64,000 bases of DNA from Flaveria trinervia (GCA_025506515.1 CM046443.1:88523281-88587280); one strand, 5' to 3'; shown: positions 19,761-32,689, counted from the first letter of the stretch. Program-made: numbers and translations. The notes: a model not told the origin generated them from the letters alone.

Positions 19761-20498
19761 TGTTAGGATCATGTACCGGGGGAATACTAACAGATTTACG
19801 CGTGTACCGAATCAATAGTGTGGAATCCTATTTGATCGGTGATCTAATCAGTGAGAACACACATAGAATCAATTAAAGATTGAATCTAAACATTAAGAAC
19901 AATTAGCAATCAATCTACTGCGATCTATGAAGTTGGAAGAAGTTGCTAGAGGTCTCTGGACGGCTAGGGTATGTGTAAGTATCAAATTATTCAAAGTGTC
20001 CAGTTTTTCCACAATTTAAGTGGTATTTATAGGTTAGGGTTTCTCAATCGTGTGACTGGACCATTTGCATGGTTCAGTCGTGTGATTGAGTCATGCGGTT
20101 GATCCATTCGTATGACTGAGTGTTCAGTCGTGCGACTGAGTCAATCTCATTGTACAATCATGCGACTGATCCAGTCTCTTGGTTCATTCGTTCGACTGGT
20201 TCATTAGCATGAAGTTGTTCATGCGTATGGTCCATTAGCATGGGCCAATCGCATGAGAACTTCAGATGAATAAGTTTGAATATGTTTCATAATCATTATT
20301 TGACTTAGATTTATTCAAAACAACCACAAGCTATATAGTTAGTTCAATAAGAGTTATTACATACCAAGAAATGAAATATTCAACATTAGAAGCACAACCA
20401 CACATTGTATTTCATTAAGTATCCGTTCAATTACATATGTGTAAGACAATAAAGACATATTACATTGAGTTCCGAAACTAGGGACACATGTATCTACA
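19761..20498 (-). repeat. 3' LTR of element C
   Basis: This LTR is 738 bp, starting TGTTAGGATC and ending ATCTACA. The TATA box CCTATAAATACC (minus) is at 20022-20033, with the CG-motif array upstream at about 20040-20260. It inserted beside a TA-rich tract ending CGTATATA. Confidence 0.92.
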
Positions 20499-20511
20499 AA
20501 CTCCCCCTTGG
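20499..20511 (-). promoter_or_regulatory. Polypurine tract of element C
   Basis: The minus strand reads CCAAGGGGGAGTT directly against the 3' LTR. The E copy at 33903-33915 has one interrupting base in the G run. Confidence 0.85.
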
Positions 20512-20605
20512 ACCTAATTTCATCTATTGTCTAGGCTCTTCAACTTCTTGTACTTCTCTTCCCTTGTGACTCCTGCGTGTATTTAAAAAGCAAAACAGAG
20601 TCGTA

Positions 20606-23600
20606 TCACGTTTTGAATTGTAGAGCTTGTACAATATCTTGTGAGTCATAGAATAGTGGCCATTTGTATAATGTATAGACATCATCAGCAGGCAAGTTCA
20701 TAAGCCACATTGGGTCAAACACCCTGATGGTTTCCATAACACCATTCTTGTTCAATACTATGACTGCCTCTCTTGTTCTCCAATCACAGTATCACCATTT
20801 CAAGTGTGAAGTGAAGTCCTGTGGCATTTCCGTAGAGGGATACTAGACATTGTGCGCGGAGGACTCCATTTCAGCACTATTTTCGGTTTTCCAGTTATGG
20901 CATCAACCTCAGACCGTCTGATATACCTCGTTGGTTGCTCAGGTTTGAAGTTGACCCATCTGGTATGGTACTCTCTTTTTAAAGCTGCTTCAAACCAGCC
21001 TAACATTTTAAGTGGGTCAGCGTATAGCAATTTCAACTTTGCTAACTGGTTAAGCTCAAATCCAGGAAGAGTCTTCAGGTCGTGTGGGAACCTGAAGTAC
21101 TCAATCCCCTTCTCATGTTTAACTGCATAAACGTTGAGATCTTCAAAATGTGCCCATGCTATGATTTTTCCCGACACCTTGTGATGTTTCTTCACTTTGT
21201 ACAGCTTGGTATAGACCGTTACGTTGAAGCACTACGTTGGGCTCTTATTTCTTCAAAGCATGAAGCCCACTCAGCCTTTCTGATGTTGACTTCAGCTTCC
21301 GATGCTTGGGCCTTATCTTCTTTCTTTTCAGACTCTTGTTCCATTTTATCCAGAGTCTCAAAAGTTTCACTGACAAGATTATCGCCTAGATCAGGAATGA
21401 CATTACCCTCAATGTCAGTGTACTCTGGATAATGTTGGTCCATGACATCATCAATCTTGATCTCATCAACGTTGTTGAGCTCATCGTCACTTTCCACATG
21501 GACTGTTGTTGCATCTTTCATGATCTCATCAAGATTGAGTCAGAACATTTCAGCAAGTTGCTGTCGTGAGATCATGAATTATCTCTCCTTCTTCAGGAGT
21601 GTAATTCACTGATCTCCTAACAATCCCCTGCAGATCAAGAATCATCATGAGCTGAGTCTTGATCTGTTGGAAGGGAGCAACATCATATTCATCTCCTTGG
21701 AAATTTGGATCTGCATGATTTAATACATGGAACACAACAACCATTAGTCAACACTCAAAGCAGTAACATCAATAATCAAAATATAACATTATATACATTA
21801 GTTTGATACAATATTCAGTTACGCATGATTTTAAATAACATAAACAACTAAGCATTACTCTTGTCTTGTATCATGTGCTCCTCTGCTGACCGGGCTGATG
21901 TGGAGGCACCTTGGTCTTGAGCTTTCTTGGTCCTTCTTTCACTTGTCGATGTGGCACCCGCAGCAGAAGTATCATCATATCCTTCATCATCATCATCAAC
22001 ATCATCACCAGCATCAGTATCATCCCCTTGATCATCACAATCATCATCATCATCACTATCATCATCATCACCATCATCTCCATCTCCTTCTCTGATCTTT
22101 AGTGGCTCATCGTTTGATCCTTGGAGCCTCAGCATGATGGTCTTGTTGGTCACCTCCAACTCCTCTATCCATTTTGCTTAATGAAAATGTTGCTCCTGGA
22201 GTTGGGACATCTCTGAGCTCTAAGCAGGCATCTGTTGTGCCTGCTACTCACTCAGCTGAGCCTGCTGATATTGTGCACAAGTAAGGTCTACTAGCTGACG
22301 AATCTGGGCAGTCATCTCGTCATCAACTGCCGACAGCTTTAGCACCATACGGTTCAGTGCTGAGAGCTGTTCCTCTACCCCACAGGGAGGTAGAGAGGAT
22401 CGAGATGGAAAGGAGGGGTAAGATGACGGTCCTGCTTAGTGGCTAGTAGTGGTGGTGGTGGTGAAGATTGAGGGTGGTATAGATGAAGGTGGTGGTGGAT
22501 GAGCTGTAGTGGAGGTGGATTGTATGTGGGTAGATGGTGGAGTGGGTGTGGTAGTGGTGTGTGAGGTGGTAGATATGGTAGTGGTGGTAGGTGGAGTGGT
22601 GGTAGTAGGTGGAGTGGTGGAACTGGAGGTAGTAGTGGTGGTGGTGATAAATGTCATCCTCCTCCTCTTCTTCTTCATCCCGTGGGGCTAAGCCATCCGT
22701 TTCTTCCTCGAACCTTTGAGGTGAATGCTCCCCCTAGGACGTTGGCTGATCTGGGGTGTAGGTTGGATCAGTCATAGTCTCCCTAGACCCTCCTGGGCGT
22801 TCACCAGCCGCCCTAATCCCTCCCTCGGTGGCAACCACCTTGCTGTCCATCGTTCGAGTCAACGGTTCTTCATCCGGCTCCTCCTCTTCGTCGGGTGGAA
22901 GTCCACATGGAAACCTGCTGCCTCCGTCCCACCTTGGGTGGATGCTGGAGATGCTATATCAGCAGTGGGGGCCCTCAATTGAGTGGGCCCTGCATCTCCA
23001 CCATCACCGCTATCATCGTCATCAGAATCATCATCCGGGAGTACAAGTTGCTCAACATCCAAATCACTGTGTGCGTGGCACCATTTACGCCTCCTGGCAC
23101 CACGTAATCAACCTTGGCAAGGTGGCCGAAGAGTCTCTTAACCGGGGGTTTGACCTACTTTCCCCGGTAGACCTTCATACGACCAAGTGTCGTATCATCC
23201 ATGATCTCCTACGACACATCGTCATGGCTCTCCTTGGGCAGTATGGGCAGCTTCTCATCACAAATCATCTGAAGAAACCTAGGGCACATGCAGAAACCCT
23301 CTATGCCCTTAGCCTCCAGATTCCTTATCAAGTAAGAGAATATCATGCTCGAGAAGCTGAAAGGATGGTTCAGTACCAGTGCCATGTAGGCATTTTGAAT
23401 CTGGTCTGAAAGAACATCAAACCCACCCCTTCGCGAAGCGAAGCACTTAAGGATGACACGTGCTAGTACTTGTACTGGGGACACAGGTTGCTCTTGTTGA
23501 GCACACCTACATTGATATCCCCAGCGTACTTCATCCTTAAGAAGCACCCTCTCGCAGTGAGCAAGTGAAGTCTGGTAGGGTGGTATGCATCGTCACCCAA

Positions 23601-23837
23601 ACCAAGTACTGTCGGATATCCTCAGCTGTGATCTCTATGTCCATCCCAAAAATAGAACCCCTGATGCTGTATGGCTCATGAGAGTGGTCAACCGATGCCG
23701 CTCCCAAAAATAGAACCCCTGATGCTGGATCGCTTAAGGAATGTGATAATCCCTGCAAACTCGGTGCCATTCCGAGTGGTGGCATCTAAATGAGCATATA
23801 TGTTATGCTTAGGGTTGATGGACCACCTCTCAGCCAT
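20606..23837 (-). pseudogene. Third ORF of element C, about 1,070 codons, broken
   Basis: The start (MAERWSINPKHN) is at 23837 and the stop is at 20606-20608, after VQALQFKT. The N-terminal domain shares HN, SIRGSIFGMDIEITAEDIRQ, FSFSSMIFSYLIRNLEAKG and CPRFLQMI with the A and D copies. The middle is low complexity: GTGGTG-type codons (Thr/Pro/Ser-rich in one frame, 22440-22680) and TCATCA repeats giving an acidic Asp run (about 21950-22090). The C-terminal part has KKHHKVSGKIIAWAHFEDLN and a Trp-rich end (IRVFDPMWLMNLPADDVY). There are frameshifts near 23540, 23200, 22150, 21540 and 20800. A 26-bp segment is repeated 58 bp apart at 23644 and 23702. Its role is unknown; it sits in the envelope-like position. 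Confidence 0.77.
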
Positions 23838-23914
23838 AGATCTGTAATACAAGGCACATAGACGTTACATCTCCACATATCAATAATCAATTCTAATTAA
23901 CTTGGTTGAATTCA

Positions 23915-24165
23915 GTCTGGTTCAATCATGCGATTGAACTATGCGACTGTGTTCAGTCGATTGATGTGGCATGCGACTGGGTTCAATCAGGTGACTAAGC
24001 AGGCGACTGAGTTCAATCGGGTGACTGAGCCTGCGATTGGTTCAGTGGGCCGACTGAGCTCATTCGTATTATCCATTCGGCCAATTGAGCCAATCGACCA
24101 GCTCAATCATGCGATTGGAGTTCATCCTGGTGTCTAGTCGCATGACCCACTATTCGGTCGACTGA
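23915..24165. repeat. Motif array in the leader of the C third ORF
   Basis: Words such as CATGCGATTGA, CATGCGACTGG, AGGCGACTGAG and CATTCGGCCAATTGAG recur between the TATA-like site at 24518 and the ORF start at 23837. This mirrors the array between the primer site and gag (32690-32945), so both open reading frames are preceded by a leader array. Confidence 0.7.
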
Positions 24166-24517
24166 AATTCAAATTTTATCCAAAACATGGAAGTAGACGT
24201 CGTGTTTTGGTTCAATAGACTCGCAATGACTTTACTAATAACCTACTGACTGTTATTTCAATATTTTACTCGGTTTAGTTAGGTTATTAGTCCATTTACA
24301 GTCTCCGGTCTAGTTAGGGCCAATTTCTTGATTTTGGAGTCTAATCGGCGGAGTTTTTGGCATGGTCACACCGCATTTTACTTGTGTATTCACCAACGAA
24401 CGTCAGAATATCAAAGTATGTGATCAATTTGGGTCAGAGGAAATTTTGGCAGAGTAACGGTAGTGTGTGCGATATGAGGGAGATTGGGGGTGATGAGTTG
24501 AATGCGATCGACTATGG

Positions 24518-24830
24518 CCCTATTTATACTGAATCTGATTTCAATCAGGCGACTGGACCCATTCGCTCTATTCATTTGGGCGATTGGACCTCAGTCGTGG
24601 GATTGGCTCAGTCGATCACATTTAGTCGGCCGACTGGGGTTTAGTCGGGCGACTGACTCATTCGCACAGCTCCATTCGGTCGACTGGCTCAATCTGATAA
24701 GCCATTCGGGTGAATGGTTCATACTCAAGTGCCATTCAGCTATCTATTGCATGAGTATGGTTCATTTGTACTATTGGTCCATACTCATGGTCCAGTCATG
24801 CGATTGGATCATACTCATGTTTTTGACTTT
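24518..24830 (-). promoter_or_regulatory. Promoter-like module of the C third ORF: TATA plus upstream array
   Basis: The minus strand reads GTATAAATAGGG at 24518-24529. Directly upstream (24540-24830) lie TCAGGCGACTGG, TCGGCCGACTGG, TCGGGCGACTGA and CATGCGATTGG words. The order array, TATA, leader array, ORF repeats that of the LTR plus gag leader. The B copy at 43-345 preserves it. There is no obvious overall homology to the LTR outside the words themselves. Confidence 0.65.
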
Positions 24831-24927
24831 ATGACCATTCCACACTTAATCCCTTTTAACTTTTGATTAAACATTATGAGCATTTAATCATCTCAAACAT
24901 GATCATTTTAACTTGGAAAACTTTTGA

Positions 24928-25018
24928 TCACCTCAGACGTGATCCTTTTAAACAATTTGTCACCTCAGACGTGATTGAGTTTTTCATTGGAAAACACGTG
25001 TGGTCACCTCAGACGTGA
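24928..25018. repeat. Three TCACCTCAGACGTGA near-palindromes, element C spacer
   Basis: Copies at 24928-24942, 24960-24974 and 25004-25018 are identical over 15 bases. The B counterparts (451-546) have diverged by a base or two each. The core contains ACGT and is self-complementary apart from three positions, as expected for a dimeric binding site. Confidence 0.72.
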
Positions 25019-25608
25019 CCCTTTTAGGTGATTAAATCCCCTATTGAATTCCATGGCATAGTCTGATATCTAACAAACTGAATTGACGACATTTAAAAAA
25101 AATAAAAGACTTAAACTGAAATACAAAACTAAATCTTGTTTTTGACATTTTGTGTGAGGTGTAAATCCTAAGATAGAAATCTAATGGATTCGGTTTCAGA
25201 AAAGGCAGCTTCAATTTATTTTGACCATAAATGGACCAATTCAATTTGGAATCATATAGGCAAGTCAAATCATTTGGGACATGTTATCAACACCTTTTGA
25301 TGCTTAATTCTTGTTTTTCATCTAGAGTCGTTAGAAAGTTTAGGAAATCATACTAGTACTATTAGATCCCCATATTGATTTGGACTTTCAAGAATTACAG
25401 CCACGATCATTGTCAGTATACTTGTCCTCTTAAATCCATACACAGACTTTTGACACACATTGGTGACAGTTTAAGGTTTGATTATTTCAACAAGCATTTG
25501 TGGATCCCACACTTATCTGCTAATCAACATTCCTTAGGAGATTTTTGAGCAGTCTCAAGGTAGTTTTCAAGAGGAGACTATTCTTAGAACTTTCAAAGTG
25601 AAGCCAAG

Positions 25609-25720
25609 CCTCAGGTCAGTGCCACCGCACAACAGAGAGGCGGCAAACAACAATGAATTCTAGAATATATAGGTTATGCTTATCCTCAGGTCAGTGCCAC
25701 TGCATAGCAGAGAGGCACAT
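25609..25720. repeat. Repeated CCTCAGGTCAGTGCCAC segment, element C spacer
   Basis: Copies start at about 25609 and 25685, each followed by CAGAGAGGC; the first can form a short GCC-GGC stem. The arrangement is the same as at 1107-1218 in element B, including the AACCTAT sequences around the second copy. Confidence 0.6.
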
Positions 25721-26442
25721 AACCTATCTTCTTGTTTGAGCAATTTTAATCTTTTTGCACAGATCTCACCAACAACATAAGTTATTAGTTGATTGTTTTT
25801 GCCTTTTTTTCATGTGCTTTTGCTCTTATTTTGGTCTTACGCTTGCATTTGTGGTGTTTATTCTACTCGTCACCCCTTATTGGAATTGATTGTGTTAACC
25901 AGTGATAAGATGTTAACCCACAGCTTGTTGAACAACTTAGTTTGTTCTTGAGATCACCAACAAGGTCTAATCATCTATTGTCTTGAATCTACCGACATAT
26001 CATCTGTGGTCTAGCAACCTCTAGGTCTACTTTCTTTGTGTTACCTTAGTAGTAGCTACTTTTACTATCATTTTTTCCTTTTATATTGCTCAGACTACAC
26101 AGACTTATACTTTGAACTTCTCATCTTATTCAATTTAAACTTTTAAAGTCTCAAGTGGTTTGTTCCTGTGTACTATCATTTTCCAAAGACATTGAATCGG
26201 TATCACAGATACGATCTAGTTTCTATCAGCTAGCCTCTCCTCCTCCCTCGTTTTTTTCTTTTTTTTAATAATGTTACTAACTAAACCTATTCTCCACCTA
26301 AAATTCTAAAACCGTAACCGATTTACGCTTTTTAGAATTTTAATATGCGAATATGTAATACCAATTTAATTAAATACTTAAAATTAACCAAATAAATAAC
26401 GAAAATAAAAATTAAAAGAAAATTTTGACTACACACCTCAGA

Positions 26443-29400
26443 TTACACATGGTCATGTTCAGGAATTACATCACTTTTCTTTTTAACGCCGTTGACCTCT
26501 AAAAAATATAAAAAAACGTGGTTATCAAAAGCCTTTGTATAGAGGTTAGCACGTTGAAAATCAGTATTTATTTTAATCACATCGATTAGGTTCTTTTTGA
26601 AACAATCACATATAATATGATATTTTATGCCCATGTGTTTGGTCTTAGGATGTTGGACTGGATTTTTAGTTACTGCAATTGCAGCAGAGTTATCAACAAA
26701 AATAGGAGTAGACGAGAAATTCAAACCGTAGTCCAGCATTTGCTGTTGAATCCATATGATTTGTGAACAACAACGTATTCGGCTTCATAGGTTGACAAAG
26801 CAACCAAGGTTTGCTTCTTACACTGCCAGGTCACTAATCTCCTCCCAAAGAATTGATATCCCACTGATGTAAACTTGCAGTTCATCTTGCAGCCACCGTA
26901 ATCCGAGTCACTGTACGCTGTAAGCTCGAAGTCATCGTCATGAGGATACCACAACCCAAGTGTTGGTGTACCCTTGAGATAACAGAAGATCCTTTTGACC
27001 CCTATTAGATGGTTAACTTTTGGCTTGGCCTGATATCTTGAACATAAACATGTCACGTACATGATATCAGGTCTTGACGCAATGAGGTACATGAGAGATC
27101 CAATCATTCCTCGGTACATGGTGGCATCGACCAGATCACCATTCTCGTCGGGTGCTACATCATGGTTTGTAGTAAGTGGAGTCGCAGCTGCGGAAGCATT
27201 CTCCATGTCAAACCGACTGAGAATATATCCTACATACTTGGTCTAATGTAGGAAAATCCATTTTGGTGTCTGATCCACCTGTAACCCGAGAAAGAATTTC
27301 ATCTCTCCCATGGCACTCATTTCAAACTCAACCTTCATTACTGCTTCAAACTCTTTACATAGATCTTCATTCTTGGACTCGATGATTATGTCATCGACAT
27401 AGATTTGGACTAGCAGTAAATCACCATCCTTTTCTTTGATGAACAGTGTGCAGTCAAGGACACCTCTACGAAAACCGTGTTTCACAAGGCGAGTCGAGAG
27501 TTTCTCATACCAGGCCCTGGGAGCTTGATGAAGCCTATAAAAGCCTTGTCCAGTTTCTAAACTCTGTCCCAATGATATGGATCCTCAAATCCCTCGGGTT
27601 GACTAACGTACACTGTCTCTCGGATTCATCGTGAAGGAATGCACTCTTCACATCAAGTTGATAAACTTTAATCTTCATATATGATGCATAGGCAAGGAAG
27701 ATACGGATTGCTTCCATTCTTGCCACGGGTGCAAACACTTCATTGTAATCTATCCCCTCGACTTGTTGAAATCCTTGAACAATAAGTCGAGCCTTGTTTC
27801 TGATGATCACGCCTTGATCATCTTTCTTGCATTTCAAGACCCATTTGGTGCCAATGACCTTAGCACCTTTAGGTCTATCCACCAGAGTCCATACACCTAA
27901 CTTATTAAACTGAAGAAGTTCTTCTTGCATGGCACTCGCCCATGCCTCATCATTCAGGGCTTCACTAACATACTTTGACTCAAACTGGGACACAAAGCAA
28001 TGATACGCATCATCGTGAGGGTATCCTTTTTCCATCACCGAGGCATAATCAGCTGAGTACAGATGATTTCTAGTCTGAACTCCTAACCTCACATCCCCAA
28101 TGATTTTATCCAAAGGATCATAAACATTTAGGTGTGATCCAGGAGTGGTTGGAACAACTACCTCAGAATCAAGATTAAGAACAATTGGTTCAGTATCAGA
28201 GGCAGTAGGAGTTTGAGGTTCCGAAGATTCAGAGGCATCAATGTCAGATGCTTGTGGACTTGCAGTGGGAGGAACCTGTTGCTCCTGGTTGTTCTGATCA
28301 GTCTCCATGTCTTCATCTTCGGAGGAAGAGTCACTTCCCTTGAGTGCTCCCCCTTAGTTGGTGGATGAATCACCTTGAAGTCCGGATGATGTAGATGCCT
28401 ATGAATGTATGTTTAAGACATCATACATCATCTTTGTTGCTAACTCATCATCAGAAGTGGAGAGTGGGATGTTGAAGGAATTCAGGAATCCATCATAGTC
28501 GAAAAAGAAGGCTGGTCCTTTTCCACCAGGTGGTATGGTGTATCTCCGAACATCAACGTTACACCACACTTCTACATGACCCATTGAGTTGTTGTAAACT
28601 CTCTTGTTAGGTATGTTGTATCCTAGAAAGATACCTTCATCAGCCTTCATGCTAAATTTTCCCTCTTGAGTCTTCTTCACTAGGGTGCACGGAGCACCAA
28701 ACGGCTCGAGATACTCTAGATTAGGTTTACATCGTTGTAGTAACTCGTAACACGTCTTTCCATGGTGTTTAACTACCAGAACTCGATTTAGTGTGTAACA
28801 CGCATTGCAACTGCTTCATTCCAGAATTGAATAGGCAGTTTTGAGTCTACTAGCATCGTCCGTGCTGTCTCAATCAAGCTGTGATTCTTCCTTTCAGCAA
28901 CGCCGTTCATCTGAGGAGTGTAGGCAGAAGTGAACTGATGCACAATTCCCTTTTCCTTGCAGTAAACCTCCATCCATTGATTCTTGAATGCGGTTCTGTT
29001 GTCTGAGGGCACTTGTCGTACCTTCAACTTGTATAGAGACTCCAGAGTAGTTATTAATTCCTTGAATGACTCAAATGTTTCTGATTTGGATTTTAGAAAC
29101 ATCACCAAGAGAATCTTGAGTATTCATGAGTAACTACATAGCAATACAAATCACCTACGATGCTTCTTGTACTGATTGGACCAAACAGGTCCATGTGAAG
29201 AAGTTCAAGAGGTAGTTTGATGGAATGAACTTTCTTGTCCTAATGAGACTTCTTCGTCTGTTTGCCCTTCTTGCAGGCAACACAGAAACCTGGAAGTTGG
29301 AAGTTTTTGACGTTAACTCCTCTCACTAGATCATTCTGGATCAAGTGATTCATCTTCCGTGGATTAATATGTCCCATTCTCCTGTGAGGAGATGGAATCC

Positions 29401-29850
29401 TTCTCAGTAGCTTTTGACAAGAAGCAATGAACTTCATGATCCGTTGTGGAGGCCTTTGATAGATCCAAGACATAAAGGTCCTTATATCTTGAGGCAGACA
29501 TTAACACTTGATCCACCGGGATGACATAGTCCTTTTTCAGGACATAGCACTTCTTGTTGTCAAATACTACCTTAAAACCTTTATCATAAATTTGAGAAAC
29601 AGAAAGCAAGTTATTTTGAAGTTGTTAAACATAGTTTACCTTGTCAAACTTCACTTTCTGATTACCTACTTCTCCTTAAGCTGTGATGTACCCACCTTTG
29701 TTTCAGTAAACGAAACATGGCCTCCTTTTATCTGTTTGATGTTTGATAAGAGAGCGCTGTTCCCTGTCATGTGCATGGATGCTCCGCTATCTATAATCCA
29801 CGTGTTGGTTTCAGCACTATAGCGAACACCCTGCATATTCAATTGAAAAC
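26443..29850 (-). pseudogene. Pol of element C: protease, integrase, RT, RNase H, broken
   Basis: The protease motif is intact (IIDSGASMHMTG, about 29790). The pre-integrase zinc region (RRMGHINPRKMN, CVACKKGKQ) and integrase (29108-28788: SDNRTAFKNQW, PQMNGVAERKN) follow, in which the usual NGTEF is NRTAF. RT begins at about 28000 (EVFAPVARMEAIRIF, QLDVKSAFLH), and a frameshift after KSAFLH precedes GLHQAPRAWYEK and the catalytic block, which reads YVDDIIIES where sisters have YVDDIIFGS. RNase H (27206-26443) has DSDYGG, STYEAEYV and NPVQHPKTKH, ending at 26443. At least eight frame breaks. Confidence 0.88.
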
Positions 29851-29869
29851 ATTAGTTCATGTTAGGGAC

Positions 29870-32645
29870 CCAAGCTTTCACTGGCTTGGGTTTCCCAGAG
29901 GCATCACACATCATAAACTCAACCCATTGACCATTCGAGGGTGAGGGAAGCTCAGATGTCTTCTTGTTCTCATTATTAGACAATGAGGTGATTTTTCTTT
30001 CCATAAGCCAGCTTTGTGTAAGGCCTATTTGTGATAAACAGACGACTGGCTAATGTGTTAAACATTAGGTTCACTATCCCTTTTAGGTGGCGTCACTGAG
30101 TTCCTCTTAAAAGTGCTAGATTTTGATTCCGGAAGTTCAACTTTCTTCCTCGATGTCTGATAATGAGGATAATGAGACACAATGTGTCCATACTCTCCAC
30201 AGCTGTAGCATGATTTGCTTTTGACTTTACGGCTTAACTGTTTTTGTGGAGATATATGTGACACACGTGGGACCTTACTCTGTTTGGGTTTTGTCTCTTC
30301 TTGTTTAGATGTTTTGTCTGGTTTAACAAAGTTAATTGCTTTAACAGTTTTAACATCTTTTCCTTTTCTATTATCTGGACTTTGACTTGACACAGGTGGG
30401 TGGTTAACCTGTTTGGTCTTTTTGGGTTCAGAATTAGACTTGATTGACCCAGACTTTATATTAACCTTTTTAAAATCTTTGTCCAGATTAACATACGGCA
30501 TTTTACCTTTTGCCTTTGAAGTGTTCTCCTTTTGTTTAGTACCAGATTCATTTGAATTACATGTGGAATCTGGATCACTTACAAGAGGAGTAGACACCAC
30601 ATGATCCTTGATTGGATTCTTAATGATTGGTTTACATTTTGCGTTCATCAAGATCTCATGTGATGGTGGAACCACTTTATAACCCAATCCCTCACTGTTG
30701 TTTCTCTCTCTCACTAAGTTTTGGACAATATGAGATGAACTTGTCCAACTGTGCAGTTTTTGCTTTCAGGAATTAACTTCTACTTCTAAAACTGCCTTTT
30801 GTTTCTTAGTATCCTCTAAGGAGTAAGATAGTACCTAATGTCATTAGTTTGGTTAAAGGCTACTACTTCTTTTTCCCTAAGCTGTTTGTTCAAAAGGTCT
30901 ATCTTTTCTTTGTAATTATGCTCATTTTGTTTTTGAACTCTGTTAGCTTCAGTGCATAGTTCAAAGTCCTTTTCTATGTTATTATTATGATCTAATAACC
31001 TAGAAAATTTTTGATCAATGCTTTCACTAAATTTATTACAATCAGAACAAGCATGATTATAGAAAAGTTGGTCAGTAGTACTTACCTGAGAGGATTCTAA
31101 TGAATCAGCCATCAATACAGAGTCTGGTATTTCTAGTTCTGGTGATTCTGACGTTCTAGTAGTTTTCCCTTCTTCAGGTAGGTAATTGACAATTGGGGCA
31201 GTCTCTTCTGTGTTTGACATCGCGAGTTCAACTGCAATATCTCCTTCACTAGCAGAATCATCATCTAAATCCTTCACACTTGCCATATTGGATTCTCCGG
31301 GTGAGACAAACCGAAAGCTCCAGTCCTGTCCTTCATCATCATGAGCAGTCAAGGCATTAGGATCCTTGCTTGATGAAGTAGGACTACTACTGGGTTTATC
31401 CTGACGATTGAAGGAAGTGAAAGGATTCTTGTTTCCAGTCTTCTTTGGCTTCACACACTCCCGTTTGAAGTGCCCTTTCTTGCCGCACTTGAAACACGTC
31501 ACCTTCGTCTTATCGAAGCCAAAGGTAGTGTCCTTAGTTGCAACCAAGTTCTGTTCGATTTTCTTGACAAACTTCTTAGCTTGCTAGATAGCAGTCGGTA
31601 AGACCCACATTATGTCCATCCTTTCCAGCTCTGTCTCGTCAACCTGCTCATAGTCCTCATCTGCCAGATGGCAGTTCCCAATTTACCAGCAATTAGTCCA
31701 TAATAGGAATGGACTACTGCATCAATTAGTCCATCATAGGGGGAGTTTGTAGATACATGTGTTCATTAGCTACCTCCACTGTCACATTACCAAAATTCTC
31801 GGTGTTTAGTTTTGCTGCATTGGCTTCACGTACAATGTATTGGGTACCAAATGACCCTGACGTTTCTGACCCTGAAGTAGATGCTTGAGAAGGACCAGAC
31901 GAGCTTGATACAAAAGTTGTCTGAAGAGGTGCTCTAGATGTTTTGACTTGTGGAGTCGCATTGTACAGTGCTAGATTCTGATCATAGGAAGACTTGTGTA
32001 CTCTATACTTCATCCACAGCTCTTCCTCTCTCAGCTTTAGAATGAAGTCATTGATATCTAGCTTCGTTAGCATACCATTCTGTCTGAGATTTGAAACAAA
32101 TGAAACCCATTTCTCTGGCAGCCCATCTGCAAAGTTAGACACTTTGTCCTCCATTGACATCGCTACACCATGAGTGTGCATCTCACTAACCAAGTGGTAG
32201 AACCTATCGATTACATCTTCTGGGCTTTCCTTTCCCATCGAGGAGAAGTTGTCAAACTCCTTTTCTCCAATGCATCCCATAGTTTCTTTGCTTGTGTATA
32301 CTCCGAGAATTGATGGAAAATATCCTTCGGAATTGACTGTGTAAGCAAAGCATAAACTTTCTTTTCAGCATTGTATTTGACCTTTTTTCCATCAGTCATG
32401 CCACCAAGTGTAAGTTTGACACCATCAGCTCCTACTGGCATGTTGTACCTCGTCTCTATAGATTCCTACAGATTGGGATCTACTCCATTTAAGTAGATCT
32501 CGAAATGTTGCTTCCATTATGGGTATTCATCTAACATGATTAGCTTTGGGGGTTTATTGTGATTCCCCACTTCATTCTCTAGTAGTAGTAAGTTCTGAAT
32601 ACGTGAGTCTCTCCCTGCTGTGAATGCTGAGTATTGGTCCTCCAT
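29870..32645 (-). pseudogene. Gag of element C, broken
   Basis: The start is at 32645 (MEDQYSAFTAGRDSR). The capsid-type region (32441-31726) has KKVYALLTQSIPKDIF, DVIDRFYHLVSEMHTHG and GLPEKWVSFVSNL. The first knuckle is intact, CFKCGKKGHFKREC (about 31490). A coiled-coil-like part (31060-30820) and a basic Lys/Ser-rich linker follow. The second knuckle is damaged: CYSCGEYGHIVSHY (about 30190) lacks the last Cys. Frame breaks occur at about 32515, 32280, 31720, 31550, 30815 and 30058. Confidence 0.86.
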
Positions 32646-32689
32646 TGCTATAAACTTTAACTTTAATCCAAACTGTTTTATTAGTGCGA

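Noticed and set aside
22828..23409. 193-codon plus-strand open frame
   Set aside because: It is antisense to the C third ORF, whose minus-strand motifs (FSYLIRNLEAKG, CPRFLQMI) give the real coding direction.
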